NCBI RefSeq assembly: GCF_011772445.1
Contig: NZ_WVZN01000011.1
Span: forward strand, 48,431 to 112,430
Direction: 5' to 3'
DNA length: 64,000 bases
DNA from: Hydrogenophaga sp.
GTDB taxonomy: Bacteria; Pseudomonadota; Gammaproteobacteria; Burkholderiales; Burkholderiaceae_C
Part shown: piece by piece, positions 1 through 7,268 of the stretch
Layout: each line of letters starts with the position of its first letter
How positions within the stretch are numbered: position 1 is the first letter of the stretch
Notes under the pieces: model-generated
The model's input: the letters and a program-made list of their open reading frames with translations, nothing else
What the model was told of the DNA's origin: nothing
Database searches by the model: none
Made by a program: the position numbers and the translations under genes

Positions 1-136
1 CTCGTCCATGCAGATGGGCCTGGCCTTCAGCGGCCTGCTGGTGGTGGGGGTGATGGCCATGGCCATGTACGAGCTGTTCAGTTTCGTGGAGAAGCACACG
101 ACCGGCTGGGCGCATCGCGGATCGCAGAACACGTGA
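1..136 (+). CDS. ABC transporter permease, C-terminal end (partial)
   Basis: The reading frame enters the window at base 2 and stops with TGA at 134-136, giving the last 44 residues of an inner-membrane permease of the SsuC/TauC/NrtB type. One hydrophobic helix (GLAFSGLLVVGVMAMAMYEL) is followed by a cytoplasmic tail containing FVEKHTTGWAHR; a tail ending in TGWAHR is usual in this family. The stop overlaps the ATG of the deaminase by one base, so the two are translationally coupled. The ATPase and the rest of the permease should lie left of the window. The matching binding protein is probably the one at 5692. Substrate is inferred to be a purine from the neighbours, not from this fragment. 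Confidence 0.8.
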   Translation, partial: SSMQMGLAFSGLLVVGVMAMAMYELFSFVEKHTTGWAHRGSQNT

Positions 137-621
137 TGAATGGCCTGACCGACGAGCAGCTTGCGCGCCACCTTCGCCGCGCGAACGAGGTGGCGCGGCG
201 CGCCGCCGGCATGGGCCGCCACCCCTTCGGCGCCCTGCTGGTGGCGCCCGACGGCGAGACCGTGCTCGCCGAGCAGGGCAACATCGACACCGTGAACCAC
301 GCCGAGTCCACGCTGGCGCGCCACGCGGCCAGCGCCTGGCCGGGCGCCTACCTGCGCGACTGCACGCTGGTGACCACGTTCGAACCCTGCGCCATGTGCG
401 CGGGCACCATCTACTGGGCCGGCATCGGGCGGGTGGTGTATGGGGCGAGCGAGGAGGCGCTGCTCGCGCTCACGGGGGACCATGAAGAAAACCCCACGCT
501 CTCGCTACCGTGTCGAGAGGTGTTCGCGCGCGGGCAGCGGGCGGTGGCGGTGATGGGGCCGGTGGCGGCACTGGTGGAGGAGATGGTGGCGCCACATCGG
601 GGGTTCTGGGCGACGCGATGA
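136..621 (+). CDS. nucleoside deaminase, GuaD/TadA-like
   Basis: A 161-residue cytidine/deoxycytidylate deaminase-fold zinc enzyme. The zinc ligands and catalytic glutamate are visible as NHAES and EPCAMCAG, and TIYWAGIGRVVYG after the cysteines resembles bacterial guanine deaminases (GuaD). The likely reaction is hydrolytic deamination of a purine base, for example guanine to xanthine, in the cytoplasm; this is inferred from family and context. ATG 136 overlaps the permease stop; GTG 133 would add one residue. The length fits the family. A near-identical but damaged copy lies at 2486 and a more distant, intact paralogue at 6720. A tRNA-editing TadA role is less likely because it sits in a transport operon. 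Confidence 0.85.
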   Translation: MNGLTDEQLARHLRRANEVARRAAGMGRHPFGALLVAPDGETVLAEQGNIDTVNHAESTLARHAASAWPGAYLRDCTLVTTFEPCAMCAGTIYWAGIGRVVYGASEEALLALTGDHEENPTLSLPCREVFARGQRAVAVMGPVAALVEEMVAPHRGFWATR

Positions 622-739
622 GGTGTGGAACCGGCGGGTGCGGCCGGTGCCCAAGAGCCTGCCCACCCCTGCTGCTGTGGCAGCGCCCGTGCCTCAAGCC
701 ATGTCGCCCAACACCAAGCTTCCCTTCGCCCTTCATGCC

Positions 740-2014
740 ATGAAACGCGTCTGGCTCAGCAACGAGCGCCGCGATGAACCGAGCGAAAAGCGCCTGCGCG
801 CACACCCTTCAAGCACCTCCGACGCCGCTGACCGCCACACCCCGCCCCTGCGACCGCACAGCGCCAATCTGCAACTGCCGCAGGACGTCGTCCACCACAT
901 TGGCTCGGCGCTGCTGCCGCCCTTCACGCCGGCCGACGCCAGCCTCGACCTCCACCCCTGGGCCAAACGGGTCATTGCGCAAGCGCGCGACGGCGTCCAC
1001 GCGAGCCAGGTCTGCCAAGCGTGGCAGACCGGCATGCGCCACGCAATGAATGAGTTGCTGACCATCGTCGCCCGCGCCTGGCTCGCGACAGGCCAACCAC
1101 AGGCCTGGAGGCATTCCTGCATTGCCTCGGAGCCGGTGATTCTCGTTCCTTCTCCACCCACACTGTTCACCGAAATACCCAACTTCCGCCAACTTGCCCA
1201 ACGCGCGGAGGCGCTTCTGCTCAGGACCGCCGGTAGCGCGAAAACATGGATGGGCATCCTGAATGCGCTTCTCGAGCAGAGCGAGGTCATGGCGCAATCC
1301 GAAGAAATGCCCCGATCGCAGATCGGGCGGCTGCGCGAACTGCCGCGGACCCTGCTGGCGGTGCTCTATCCCCGTGGCCTGCTGGACGATCCCGCGCTGT
1401 TCCAGCAACTGACGCTCAGCCTGCTGTCGCGATGGAAGACGCTCGATCCGGCGCTGCGCTTGCCATTGCTGCGAGACATTCAAGCCGTGGCACGTCCACG
1501 CTACGAGACGGAATTTCCGGAACTCGTCGAGCAGATCGAGAGATCACTCAACGAGGAACTCCAGAGGGCGCACGTCCCATACCCTTACGGATGGCTCGCG
1601 AATGCGCTCGATGGAGCCAACGTCAACAACAAACGGGCCTACATCGAGGCGTTTACCAGCGCACCCATGGGACCGTACTGCATTCAACAGTTGGGCTGGA
1701 TTGCCCACCACTGGACCGAGCCCGAGCTTCGCGCGCTCATTGTCGAATCCTTCAGCGAGCTGCTGTCCGATGCCGTGAAGGGGGTACCGCCGGATGCCGC
1801 ATTTCCCGCGCCTTTCCTGCTGGATCTGGCGCCTCCCGATGTGCTCCAGGACGCGTTCAAACACCTGGACGGCGAGGACCAGGCCACGCTGCTGAAACTC
1901 CAGCAACCCACGCTTGTCACCAATCAGCTTGTGCTGGACTTCCTGGCAGACCCAGACGTCGAGCGGTCGCTGAAGTCGGAGTTGATGAACTGGTTGCTCC
2001 CGCCGCCCCAGTGA
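740..2014 (+). CDS. unknown protein A of an orphan paralogous family, F-box-like N terminus
   Basis: I do not recognise an established family. The 424-residue product starts with about 50 polar, Ser/Pro/Arg-rich residues and continues as predicted helices. Residues after the linker contain LPQDVVHHIGSALL and, about 40 residues later, ASQVCQAWQTGM; this order resembles the F-box pattern (LPxExxxxI...L, then VCxxW). The C-terminal half aligns with protein B at 3101: QLGWIAHHWTEPEL here against QLSWSAQHWLEPEL there. ATG 740 was chosen because it aligns with the MKR start of protein B; ATG 701 or GTG 623 would lengthen it. It follows the deaminase on the same strand. Secreted effector, toxin or domesticated element are all possible; function is unknown. 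Confidence 0.75.
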   Translation: MKRVWLSNERRDEPSEKRLRAHPSSTSDAADRHTPPLRPHSANLQLPQDVVHHIGSALLPPFTPADASLDLHPWAKRVIAQARDGVHASQVCQAWQTGMRHAMNELLTIVARAWLATGQPQAWRHSCIASEPVILVPSPPTLFTEIPNFRQLAQRAEALLLRTAGSAKTWMGILNALLEQSEVMAQSEEMPRSQIGRLRELPRTLLAVLYPRGLLDDPALFQQLTLSLLSRWKTLDPALRLPLLRDIQAVARPRYETEFPELVEQIERSLNEELQRAHVPYPYGWLANALDGANVNNKRAYIEAFTSAPMGPYCIQQLGWIAHHWTEPELRALIVESFSELLSDAVKGVPPDAAFPAPFLLDLAPPDVLQDAFKHLDGEDQATLLKLQQPTLVTNQLVLDFLADPDVERSLKSELMNWLLPPPQ

Positions 2015-2033
2015 GCCGTTCGAGGGCAGCCCC

Positions 2034-2124
2034 TCACCGACGCACCTCCACCTCCCTCGCCTGCGGCAGCCTCCGCATCAACTGCCGCCCGACCAAAATC
2101 CCCGGCTAATCCAAGTCCATCGAG
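2034..2124 (-). pseudogene. relic of the 3' end of a second Rieske oxygenase gene
   Basis: Read on the minus strand, this 91-bp stretch translates as SMDLD-stop-PGILVGRQLM...EVEVRR-stop. It lines up with the end of the intact Rieske oxygenase at 4362 (SMDSDRPGILIRRRLM...ESEVHR-stop), including the position of the final stop. An internal TAG shows it is dead. It is the left remnant of a duplication that once carried the oxygenase tail. The match to oxygenase sequence ends at TCCATCGAG (2116-2124), where permease sequence begins. Confidence 0.8.
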
Positions 2125-2370
2125 CCCTACTTCTTCGGCTCGCCCAAGGTCGCCATTACCCTGGCTTTCGTGGGCACCACGGTGTCGGAGATGACGGCCT
2201 CCAACGAAGGCATCGGCTACCTGCTCATCTCCGCCGGCTCGTCCATGCAGATGGGCCTGGCCTTCAGCGGCCTGCTGGTGGTGGGCGTGATGGCCATGGC
2301 CATGTACGAGCTGTTCAGCTTCGTGGAGAAGCACACGACCGGCTGGGCGCATCGCGGATCGCAAGCATGA
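2116..2370 (+). pseudogene. truncated second copy of the ABC permease 3' end
   Basis: An open frame running to TGA 2370 encodes about 85 residues of the same permease whose end lies at 1-136, and extends further upstream: IEPYFFGSPKVAITLAFVG, then EMTASNEGIGYLLISAG, then the terminal helix. In-frame TAA at 2107-2109 and the change to oxygenase sequence upstream show that the rest of the gene is missing. GTG 2170 could start a 66-residue piece, but a permease fragment of two helices is unlikely to work. It is a by-product of the tandem duplication. Confidence 0.8.
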
Positions 2371-2485
2371 CACCCCCTGCGCGCCTGACGGCGCTTCCCC
2401 CTGAAAGGGGGACGACACCAGAGGCCCGGCCAAGCCGGTTCCTCGGTGTCCCTGGCGCAGCTTCCCGCCTGGCCCGCACGACGTC
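2371..2485. repeat. intergenic insert resembling Comamonadaceae dispersed repeats
   Basis: This 115-bp stretch is absent between the corresponding genes of copy 1. It contains the short inverted repeats CCCCCTGAAAGGGGG and GGCCCGGCCAAGCCGG. The style resembles small palindromic spacers that recur between genes in Comamonadaceae genomes, such as the one at 16270. No coding potential is seen. Confidence 0.5.
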
Positions 2486-2961
2486 ATGAACCCCGAGCAA
2501 ATTCAACGCCACCTGCGCCGCGCGAACGAGGTGGCGCGCCGTGCCGCCGGCATGGGCCGCCACCCCTTCGGCGCCCTGCTGGTGGCGCCCGATGGCGAGA
2601 CCGTGCTGGCCGAGCAAGGCAACATCGACACGGTGAACCACGCCGAGTCCACGCTGGCGCGCCACGCCGCCACCACCTGGCCGGGCGCCTACCTGCGCGA
2701 CTGCACGCTGGTGACCACGTTCGAATCCTGCGCCATGTGCGCGAGCACCATCTACTGGGCCGGCATCGGGCGGGTGGTGTATGGGGCGAGCGAAGAGGCC
2801 CTGCTCGCGCTCACGGGCGACCATGAAGAAAACCCCACGCTCTCGCTACCGTGTCGAGAGGTGTTCGCGCGCGGGCAACGGGCGGTGGAGGTGGTGGGGC
2901 CGGTGGAGGCGCTGGTGACGAGATGGTGGCGCCACATCGGGGGTTCTGGGCGGCGCGTTGA
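2486..2961 (+). pseudogene. nucleoside deaminase, degenerate second copy
   Basis: Almost identical to the deaminase at 136, with two changes at the active-site loop: EPCAMCAG has become ESCAMCAS. The zinc-binding His (NHAES) and both Cys remain, but the conserved Pro before the first Cys is lost. A one-base deletion near codon 143 removes the normal ending (EEMVAPHRGFW). The original frame would have stopped at 2961; the shifted frame stays open and runs into the unknown protein B, so a 611-residue read-through product ending at 4321 is possible on paper. The gene is probably decaying. Residual expression or a fusion protein cannot be excluded. Confidence 0.75.
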
Positions 2962-3100
2962 ATGTGGCGAGCGCGCAAGGGCCGCATGCCCCGGAAACGC
3001 CGAGCGAATGGAACAACCTGGGAACCGACTTCGGTGCCCGTGGCCACTCAGCCCCGGATGCCTGCCCCCGGCGCAGGCCGAAACCGAAAGCCCCATCCCC

Positions 3101-4321
3101 ATGAAGCGCGCCAGCACTGTTCAATCCCCTCTTTTCACTTCCGCGAACCGATGGTCGCTGGAAGAGCCGCCCAAACGCCGCGGCGTCGCGGCAGACACGC
3201 ATGCGTCGCATGACCCGACGCCGACCTCGGAATCCGCGCCGGTCATCCCCGCATCGCCGCACGAACCACCACCCCTTGCCTCTGCGCAGTCACGAGAACC
3301 CCAACAGCCCACGCTCAATGCCTGGGCCAGCATGCCGGAGCAGGTCTGGAACAACCAACTCGTGATGGCTCTGATCGATGCAAAGCCACTTACATGGGGA
3401 GATCACCACAAGCCGGTCATCGCCCCGTACGGGGCAATACCAACTCCGCTCGACACCAGCGAAACACCTCAGCTGTTTCAGAAGCTGGGCCACTTGACGA
3501 ACATCGCCGCGCGCATCGAAAGCGTTCTGCTCTCGGCTGCGTCAGATCCGATGCGCTTCGCGAGAACCCTCGCTAGCCTCGTGGAGCCGGCCGTGGAACT
3601 GATCGGCAATTCCCAAGTGGATGCTCCGCAAGCCGGCCGCTTGCGTCGATTGCTCATGACCGCTACGGCCATCGCCTACCAGCAGGGACTCACCCACGAC
3701 CTCCCGCTCATGAAGACCCTCGCTGCGCTTTGCGCCAGGCACAAGGGCCTGCTCTGGCAAGACGACTACTGGGTCCTGCTGAGCCATCTGGAAACCGCGC
3801 TGCAAAACCACGGTGAAGAACAGGGCCGGCTGCTCGCGTCCCTCCGCCAGGCGCGCGAAGCCTTGGAAACGAGTGAGGCCGTCACTGATTTCATCCCGCG
3901 CGACCCGCGGACCATGACCAACGCCACCTTGCAGGAAAAGAAGGTCTGCATCGAGGCGCTCGTCAACCAAGAGCCGCCCTTCGGTCCGCTCTTCATCGCC
4001 CAGCTCTCCTGGAGCGCCCAGCACTGGCTCGAGCCCGAACTGAGCCACCACATCGTTGACGGCATCGCGGCTTGGCTGCTCGAGGCCTCGAAAGGTGTCC
4101 AGGGGAATGGCCCCTTCCAGGGTGCCTTCCTGTTCGAGCTGCTGCCCGACGACGTGTTGCACCGCGCCTTCTACCTGGTGGGCGGCCCCGACAACGGCAA
4201 GCTCCTTCAGGTCAGACCGCTGACCCCCAAATGCCGGGCGCTGCTGGATCACTACCTCCAGAACCAGGACGTCCCTGAAACGGACCGCCATCGCCTGCGG
4301 CAATGGCATGGCTTGCAATGA
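3101..4321 (+). CDS. unknown protein B, diverged paralogue of protein A
   Basis: The 406-residue product has a disordered, Ser/Thr/Pro-rich first 75 residues (MKRASTVQSP start) and an alpha-helical remainder. It aligns with protein A (740) through three blocks: LxxxAxRxExxLL around residue 135, AGRLRRLL near residue 180, and AQLSWSAQHWLEPEL near residue 295. ATG 3101 is favoured because it aligns with the MKR start of A. The damaged deaminase upstream reads into this gene in frame without a stop, so translation from 2486 is also possible. It converges on the Rieske gene, with 40 bp between the stops. Function unknown. Confidence 0.72.
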   Translation: MKRASTVQSPLFTSANRWSLEEPPKRRGVAADTHASHDPTPTSESAPVIPASPHEPPPLASAQSREPQQPTLNAWASMPEQVWNNQLVMALIDAKPLTWGDHHKPVIAPYGAIPTPLDTSETPQLFQKLGHLTNIAARIESVLLSAASDPMRFARTLASLVEPAVELIGNSQVDAPQAGRLRRLLMTATAIAYQQGLTHDLPLMKTLAALCARHKGLLWQDDYWVLLSHLETALQNHGEEQGRLLASLRQAREALETSEAVTDFIPRDPRTMTNATLQEKKVCIEALVNQEPPFGPLFIAQLSWSAQHWLEPELSHHIVDGIAAWLLEASKGVQGNGPFQGAFLFELLPDDVLHRAFYLVGGPDNGKLLQVRPLTPKCRALLDHYLQNQDVPETDRHRLRQWHGLQ

Positions 4322-4361
4322 GCCGCTGAGCGCCTGCACCGGCTGGCGCCCAAGCCAAGCC

Positions 4362-5381
4362 TCACCGATGCACCTCCGATTCGCCCGCGGCGGACAGCAT
4401 CGCCATCAAGCGCCGCCTGATCAGGATCCCCGGCCGGTCCGAATCCATCGAGTACTCCACCCCACGCCGGCGCAGGTCCACCACCGCGTCGGCGTCGGTG
4501 CTCTCCAGAATGTCCTTGTCCTCGCGCGTGATCTCCGCATCGAAGTCGATCAGCATCTGCGCGGGGCAATCGGCTTCCGTGTCGTTGCGGAACAGCCATT
4601 GGCACAACTGGATGCGTCCATCGTCGATCGGCGTGAAGCAGTTGATGATGACGTGGCGCACGCCGCTGGGGTACTCGATGTCGAGGCGGCGTGAGAAGGG
4701 CTGCATGTAGGCGTTGCGCATGTGGCGCTGCGTGATCGCATCGTCCACACCGCTGATGCGGCGGAAGCGCTCGGGGTTGGCGGCGTCGATCACGGACTCC
4801 GCGTAGAAGCCCTGTTCGTTTTCGATGATCTCGTACTTGCTGGGCCTGGGCTGCGCCGCCACACCGAAAGTGGCGCGGTGCACGAAGCTGAAGTGCGAGT
4901 TGTCGAACGAGTTCTCCAGCGCGCGCACCGGGCTGGTTTGCCAGGTCTCGTAGAACTGGAAGATGGTGCGCCAACCCGGTGCACCGAACTCCGGTATGTC
5001 AGGGATGTCTGCCTCGGGCGCTTCCAACGCCACCCAGGCGTAGCCATGGCGCGCCACGCAACGGTAGGCGGGCGTGCCGTAGTCCCTGGGGATCTCGCGC
5101 TCGGCGCCGTACTGCGGGATCTCGATCACGCGTCCCTCGCGGTTGTAGACCCAGCCGTGGTAGCCGCACTGGATGTTGCCGTTCTTGCACCAGCCCTTGC
5201 TGAGCTTCGCGGTGCGGTGGCAGCAGCGGTCCTTCAGCGCGGCGGGCTCGCCGTGTTCGTCGAGAAAGAGAACGATGTTCTCGCCGAGCAGCGTGAAGGG
5301 TTTGGGTCCGTCCTGCAGTTCCGTCAGCGGCATGACGGCGTGCCAGTGGCGGCGAAAGACGGCTTGTTGGGTGACGAGCAT
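4362..5381 (-). CDS. Rieske non-heme iron oxygenase, HpxD-like candidate for purine oxidation
   Basis: A 339-residue cytoplasmic ring-hydroxylating-type oxygenase. The Rieske [2Fe-2S] site is C53-x-H55 with C72-x-x-H75 (CGYHGW). The mononuclear iron site is D160-x-x-H163-x4-H168 (ENSFDNSHFSFVH). Rieske oxygenases oxidise many small molecules. In Klebsiella the related-type enzyme HpxD oxidises hypoxanthine to xanthine, and the xanthine-type riboswitch in this leader together with divergent purine-uptake genes makes a purine the best guess. ATG 5381 starts in good register with the family; an upstream extension would enter the riboswitch. No reductase partner is encoded nearby. Alternative: an O-demethylase of the vanillate type. 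Confidence 0.85.
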   Translation of the reverse strand: MLVTQQAVFRRHWHAVMPLTELQDGPKPFTLLGENIVLFLDEHGEPAALKDRCCHRTAKLSKGWCKNGNIQCGYHGWVYNREGRVIEIPQYGAEREIPRDYGTPAYRCVARHGYAWVALEAPEADIPDIPEFGAPGWRTIFQFYETWQTSPVRALENSFDNSHFSFVHRATFGVAAQPRPSKYEIIENEQGFYAESVIDAANPERFRRISGVDDAITQRHMRNAYMQPFSRRLDIEYPSGVRHVIINCFTPIDDGRIQLCQWLFRNDTEADCPAQMLIDFDAEITREDKDILESTDADAVVDLRRRGVEYSMDSDRPGILIRRRLMAMLSAAGESEVHR

Positions 5382-5420
5382 GGAAGCACTCCTGGGGAAA
5401 CGGCTTGGGCCTGAACGTGG

Positions 5421-5479
5421 GGGCTCAAGAGCAATTTCCTGCCCGCGCGGCGCGGGCTGAACGCTTCTACTCTGAGCCC
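5421..5479 (-). promoter_or_regulatory. xanthine-I (NMT1 motif) riboswitch candidate for the Rieske gene
   Basis: Read on the minus strand, GGGCTCAGAG (5479-5470) pairs with CTCTTGAGCCC (5431-5421) to close a stem with one bulge. Inside are the conserved blocks GTAGAAGCGTTCAGC and GGAAATTGCTCT, separated by a perfect hairpin GCCCGCG-CCG-CGCGGGC. The same blocks occur in the leader of the divergent binding-protein gene. The pattern matches my memory of the NMT1 motif RNA, a xanthine/urate sensor upstream of NMT1-domain transporters and purine-oxidation genes. It lies about 40 nt before the start codon, so translational or transcriptional control is possible. Confidence 0.8.
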
Positions 5480-5520
5480 GGACTGTAGCAAGACACAGGC
5501 CACTGCGGGCGCGACACAGG

Positions 5521-5537
5521 CGCACCGCGGCGGTGCG
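5521..5537. promoter_or_regulatory. palindrome midway between the divergent riboswitches
   Basis: CGCACCGC-G-GCGGTGCG is a perfect 8-bp dyad lying between the two leaders (5480-5580), where the two promoters must be. It could be an operator serving both divergent genes. GC-rich dyads also arise by chance in DNA of this composition. Confidence 0.35.
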
Positions 5538-5580
5538 CCAAACGGCGCCATGGGCTGGCACGGCTCGTGCAAGCCCGTGC

Positions 5581-5642
5581 GGCAGGAGTAGAAGCGTTCA
5601 GCGGGTCGCCCCACACACCCGCCCGGAAATTGCTCTGTCGCC
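5581..5642 (+). promoter_or_regulatory. xanthine-I (NMT1 motif) riboswitch candidate for the binding-protein gene
   Basis: This leader repeats the two blocks of the opposite one: AGTAGAAGCGTTCAGC (5587-5602) and GGAAATTGCTCT (5625-5636). Here they flank a different but still perfect hairpin, GCGGGT-N10-ACCCGC. A hairpin conserved with different bases is what a structured RNA would show. The outer stem is weaker than in the other copy (GAG/CTC plus GGC/GCC). The aptamer ends about 50 nt before ATG 5692, leaving room for a switching segment that covers the GGAGA ribosome site. Confidence 0.8.
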
Positions 5643-5691
5643 CCCGCTGCGCGTGCAACGGGGTTGCCAACAGCTTTGCCGGAGAACCACC

Positions 5692-6723
5692 ATGCAGCGC
5701 CGCCGCTTCCTCGTCCAATCCCTCGCCTCCACCGCCGCGCTTGCCGCGCCCGCCGTGTGGGCACAGGGCGCCCCGAAACCCACCCCGATCAAGTTCACGC
5801 TGGACTTCCGCGTCACCGGCCAGACCTCGCCTTTCTTCCTCGCGCAGCAGCGCGGCTACTACGCGGCCGAAGGCCTGGACGTGAGCATCGACGTGGGCTC
5901 GGGCTCGGTCGCCTCGATCACGCGGATCGTCAGCGGCGCGTACCAGATGGGCCTGGGCGACATCAGCTCGCTCATCGAGTTCCAGGCCGCCAACGGCGGC
6001 ACGCCCGCGGTGCAGGCCGTGTACCAGTACTACAACCGCGCGCCCTTCGCCATCATCGGCCGCAAGGACCGCGGCGTCACCAGCGACTTCAGGAGCTTGC
6101 AGGGCAAGAAGGTCGCGGCGGCGGCCGTCGAGTCCACGCGCCGGGCCTGGCCCATGGTGGCGCGCCAGTTGCGCGTGGGAGAGGACTTCTTCCAGTGGTC
6201 CACCACGGACTTCTCCGCGCGCGACAACGTGATGGTGCGCGGCGACGTCGACGCCGCCACCTACTTCCACGACTCCGCCGTCTCGCTGTTCGCGCGCTTG
6301 AAACCCGAGGAGCTGTCGGTGCTGAAGTACACCGACGCGGGCGTGAATCTGTACGGCAACGCCATCCTGGCCAGCAACGCCATGATCACGCAAAACCCTG
6401 CCGCGGTGAGCGCCTTCCTGCGCGCCACCAACCGCGCCATCCAGGAAAGCTTCGCCGACCCGGTGGCCGCCATCGCGGCCACCAAGGCGCGCGAGCCCAT
6501 CCTCAACGAAGCGGTGGAACTGGAGCGCTGGCGCATCACCCGCGAGTACGTGGCCGCCGCCGACACACGCGGCCACGGCCTGGGCGACGTGCTCAAGCGC
6601 ACGCTGGAGCGGCAGGTCGACGAAGTCAGCGAGGTCTTCAAGCTCAAGATGCGCCCCAGCGTGGAAGGCATCTTCCACCGTGGCTTCCTGCCGCCGCTCG
6701 ACGCGCGGGTGATCAAGGCATGA
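5692..6723 (+). CDS. ABC transporter substrate-binding protein, NMT1/SsuA family (purine-type inferred)
   Basis: A 343-residue periplasmic binding protein of the NMT1/THI5-SsuA class. The N terminus (MQRRRFLVQSLASTAALAAP, cleavage expected after VWA) has a twin-arginine-like RRRF followed by a hydrophobic core. Early family features include FTLDFRVTGQTSPFFLAQQ and YYAAEGLDVSIDVGSGS. GGAGA (5681-5685) sits seven bases before ATG 5692. A xanthine-type riboswitch precedes it and a guanine-deaminase-like gene overlaps its stop (ATGA), so xanthine, urate or another purine is the probable ligand. It is likely the binding component for the permease whose end is at 1-136. Confidence 0.88.
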   Translation: MQRRRFLVQSLASTAALAAPAVWAQGAPKPTPIKFTLDFRVTGQTSPFFLAQQRGYYAAEGLDVSIDVGSGSVASITRIVSGAYQMGLGDISSLIEFQAANGGTPAVQAVYQYYNRAPFAIIGRKDRGVTSDFRSLQGKKVAAAAVESTRRAWPMVARQLRVGEDFFQWSTTDFSARDNVMVRGDVDAATYFHDSAVSLFARLKPEELSVLKYTDAGVNLYGNAILASNAMITQNPAAVSAFLRATNRAIQESFADPVAAIAATKAREPILNEAVELERWRITREYVAAADTRGHGLGDVLKRTLERQVDEVSEVFKLKMRPSVEGIFHRGFLPPLDARVIKA

Positions 6724-7226
6724 GTGCGGTGCTTCTGGATGAGGTCGCGCTCGACGAACGCGACGGACGCTACCTGCGCCAGGCCATCGCCTGGTCGCGC
6801 GTGGCGCGCGACCGCGGCAACCGGCCCTTTGGCGCCGTCGTCATCGCCGACGACGGCCGCGTGCTGGCCGAGGCGTACTGCAACACCACGGAGACCGGCG
6901 ACTGCACCGGGCACGCCGAAACCAACGCCGTGCGCCAGCTCGGCCAGCGGGTCGACCGCGACACGCTCGCGCGCGCCACGCTCTACTCATCGGCCGAGCC
7001 CTGCGTCATGTGCGCGGGCGCCATCTTCTGGAGCGCGATCGGCCGCGTGGTCTACGGCATCGACGCCGTGCGCCTGCGCGTGTTCCGCGGCGAGCGGGCC
7101 GAGCAGCGCGACGCCGAGCTGTCCTGCCGCGACGTCTTCGCCGCCTCCCCGCACGCCATCGATTGCATCGGGCCCGCGCTGATCGACGAATCCAGCGCAG
7201 TGCACCAAGGCTTCTGGAAAGCCTGA
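6720..7226 (+). CDS. nucleoside deaminase, GuaD-like (intact paralogue)
   Basis: A 168-residue zinc-dependent deaminase with GHAETNAVR (zinc His and catalytic Glu) and EPCVMCAGAIFW (two zinc Cys). The AIFW following the cysteines resembles guanine deaminases more than TadA. ATG 6720 overlaps the binding-protein stop, so it is co-translated with the transporter component. It probably converts guanine or a related aminopurine to an oxopurine in the cytoplasm. Clearly related to, but well diverged from, the deaminase at 136. ureD follows after 42 bp, completing a purine-to-urea theme. Confidence 0.87.
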   Translation: MSAVLLDEVALDERDGRYLRQAIAWSRVARDRGNRPFGAVVIADDGRVLAEAYCNTTETGDCTGHAETNAVRQLGQRVDRDTLARATLYSSAEPCVMCAGAIFWSAIGRVVYGIDAVRLRVFRGERAEQRDAELSCRDVFAASPHAIDCIGPALIDESSAVHQGFWKA

Positions 7227-7268
7227 CGCCGGGCCGGCGGCCGCGCAGCGGGCCCCTACACTCGCCGC

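Larger units (their letters stand above)
1..621 (+). repeat. tandem duplication, copy 1 (permease end plus deaminase)
   Basis: This segment is repeated downstream with an offset of about 2.24 kb: base 1 matches base 2238. By eye the permease end and the deaminase are nearly identical between copies, with only scattered substitutions. Similarity drops abruptly just after the deaminase stop, where the two unknown genes (740 and 3101) are only distantly related. Copy 1 carries the intact deaminase. Confidence 0.85.
2238..2961 (+). repeat. tandem duplication, copy 2 (permease end plus deaminase)
   Basis: Second copy of the segment at 1-621. It is interrupted at 2371-2485 by 115 bp that copy 1 lacks, which separates the permease stop from the deaminase start. 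The deaminase part has lost one base near its end (CTGGTGACGAG against CTGGTGGAGGAG in copy 1), which shifts the frame. Confidence 0.85.

Noticed and set aside
1..4450. Insertion sequence or transposon as the cause of the duplication
   Set aside because: No transposase, terminal inverted repeats or target duplications are seen; the junction is explained by microhomology.
5555..5572. Sigma-54-like sequence TGGCACG-N4-GTGCA upstream of the binding-protein gene
   Set aside because: The -12 element lacks the usual TTGC, and the stretch is also a simple GCACG/CGTGC dyad, so chance or an operator is as likely.
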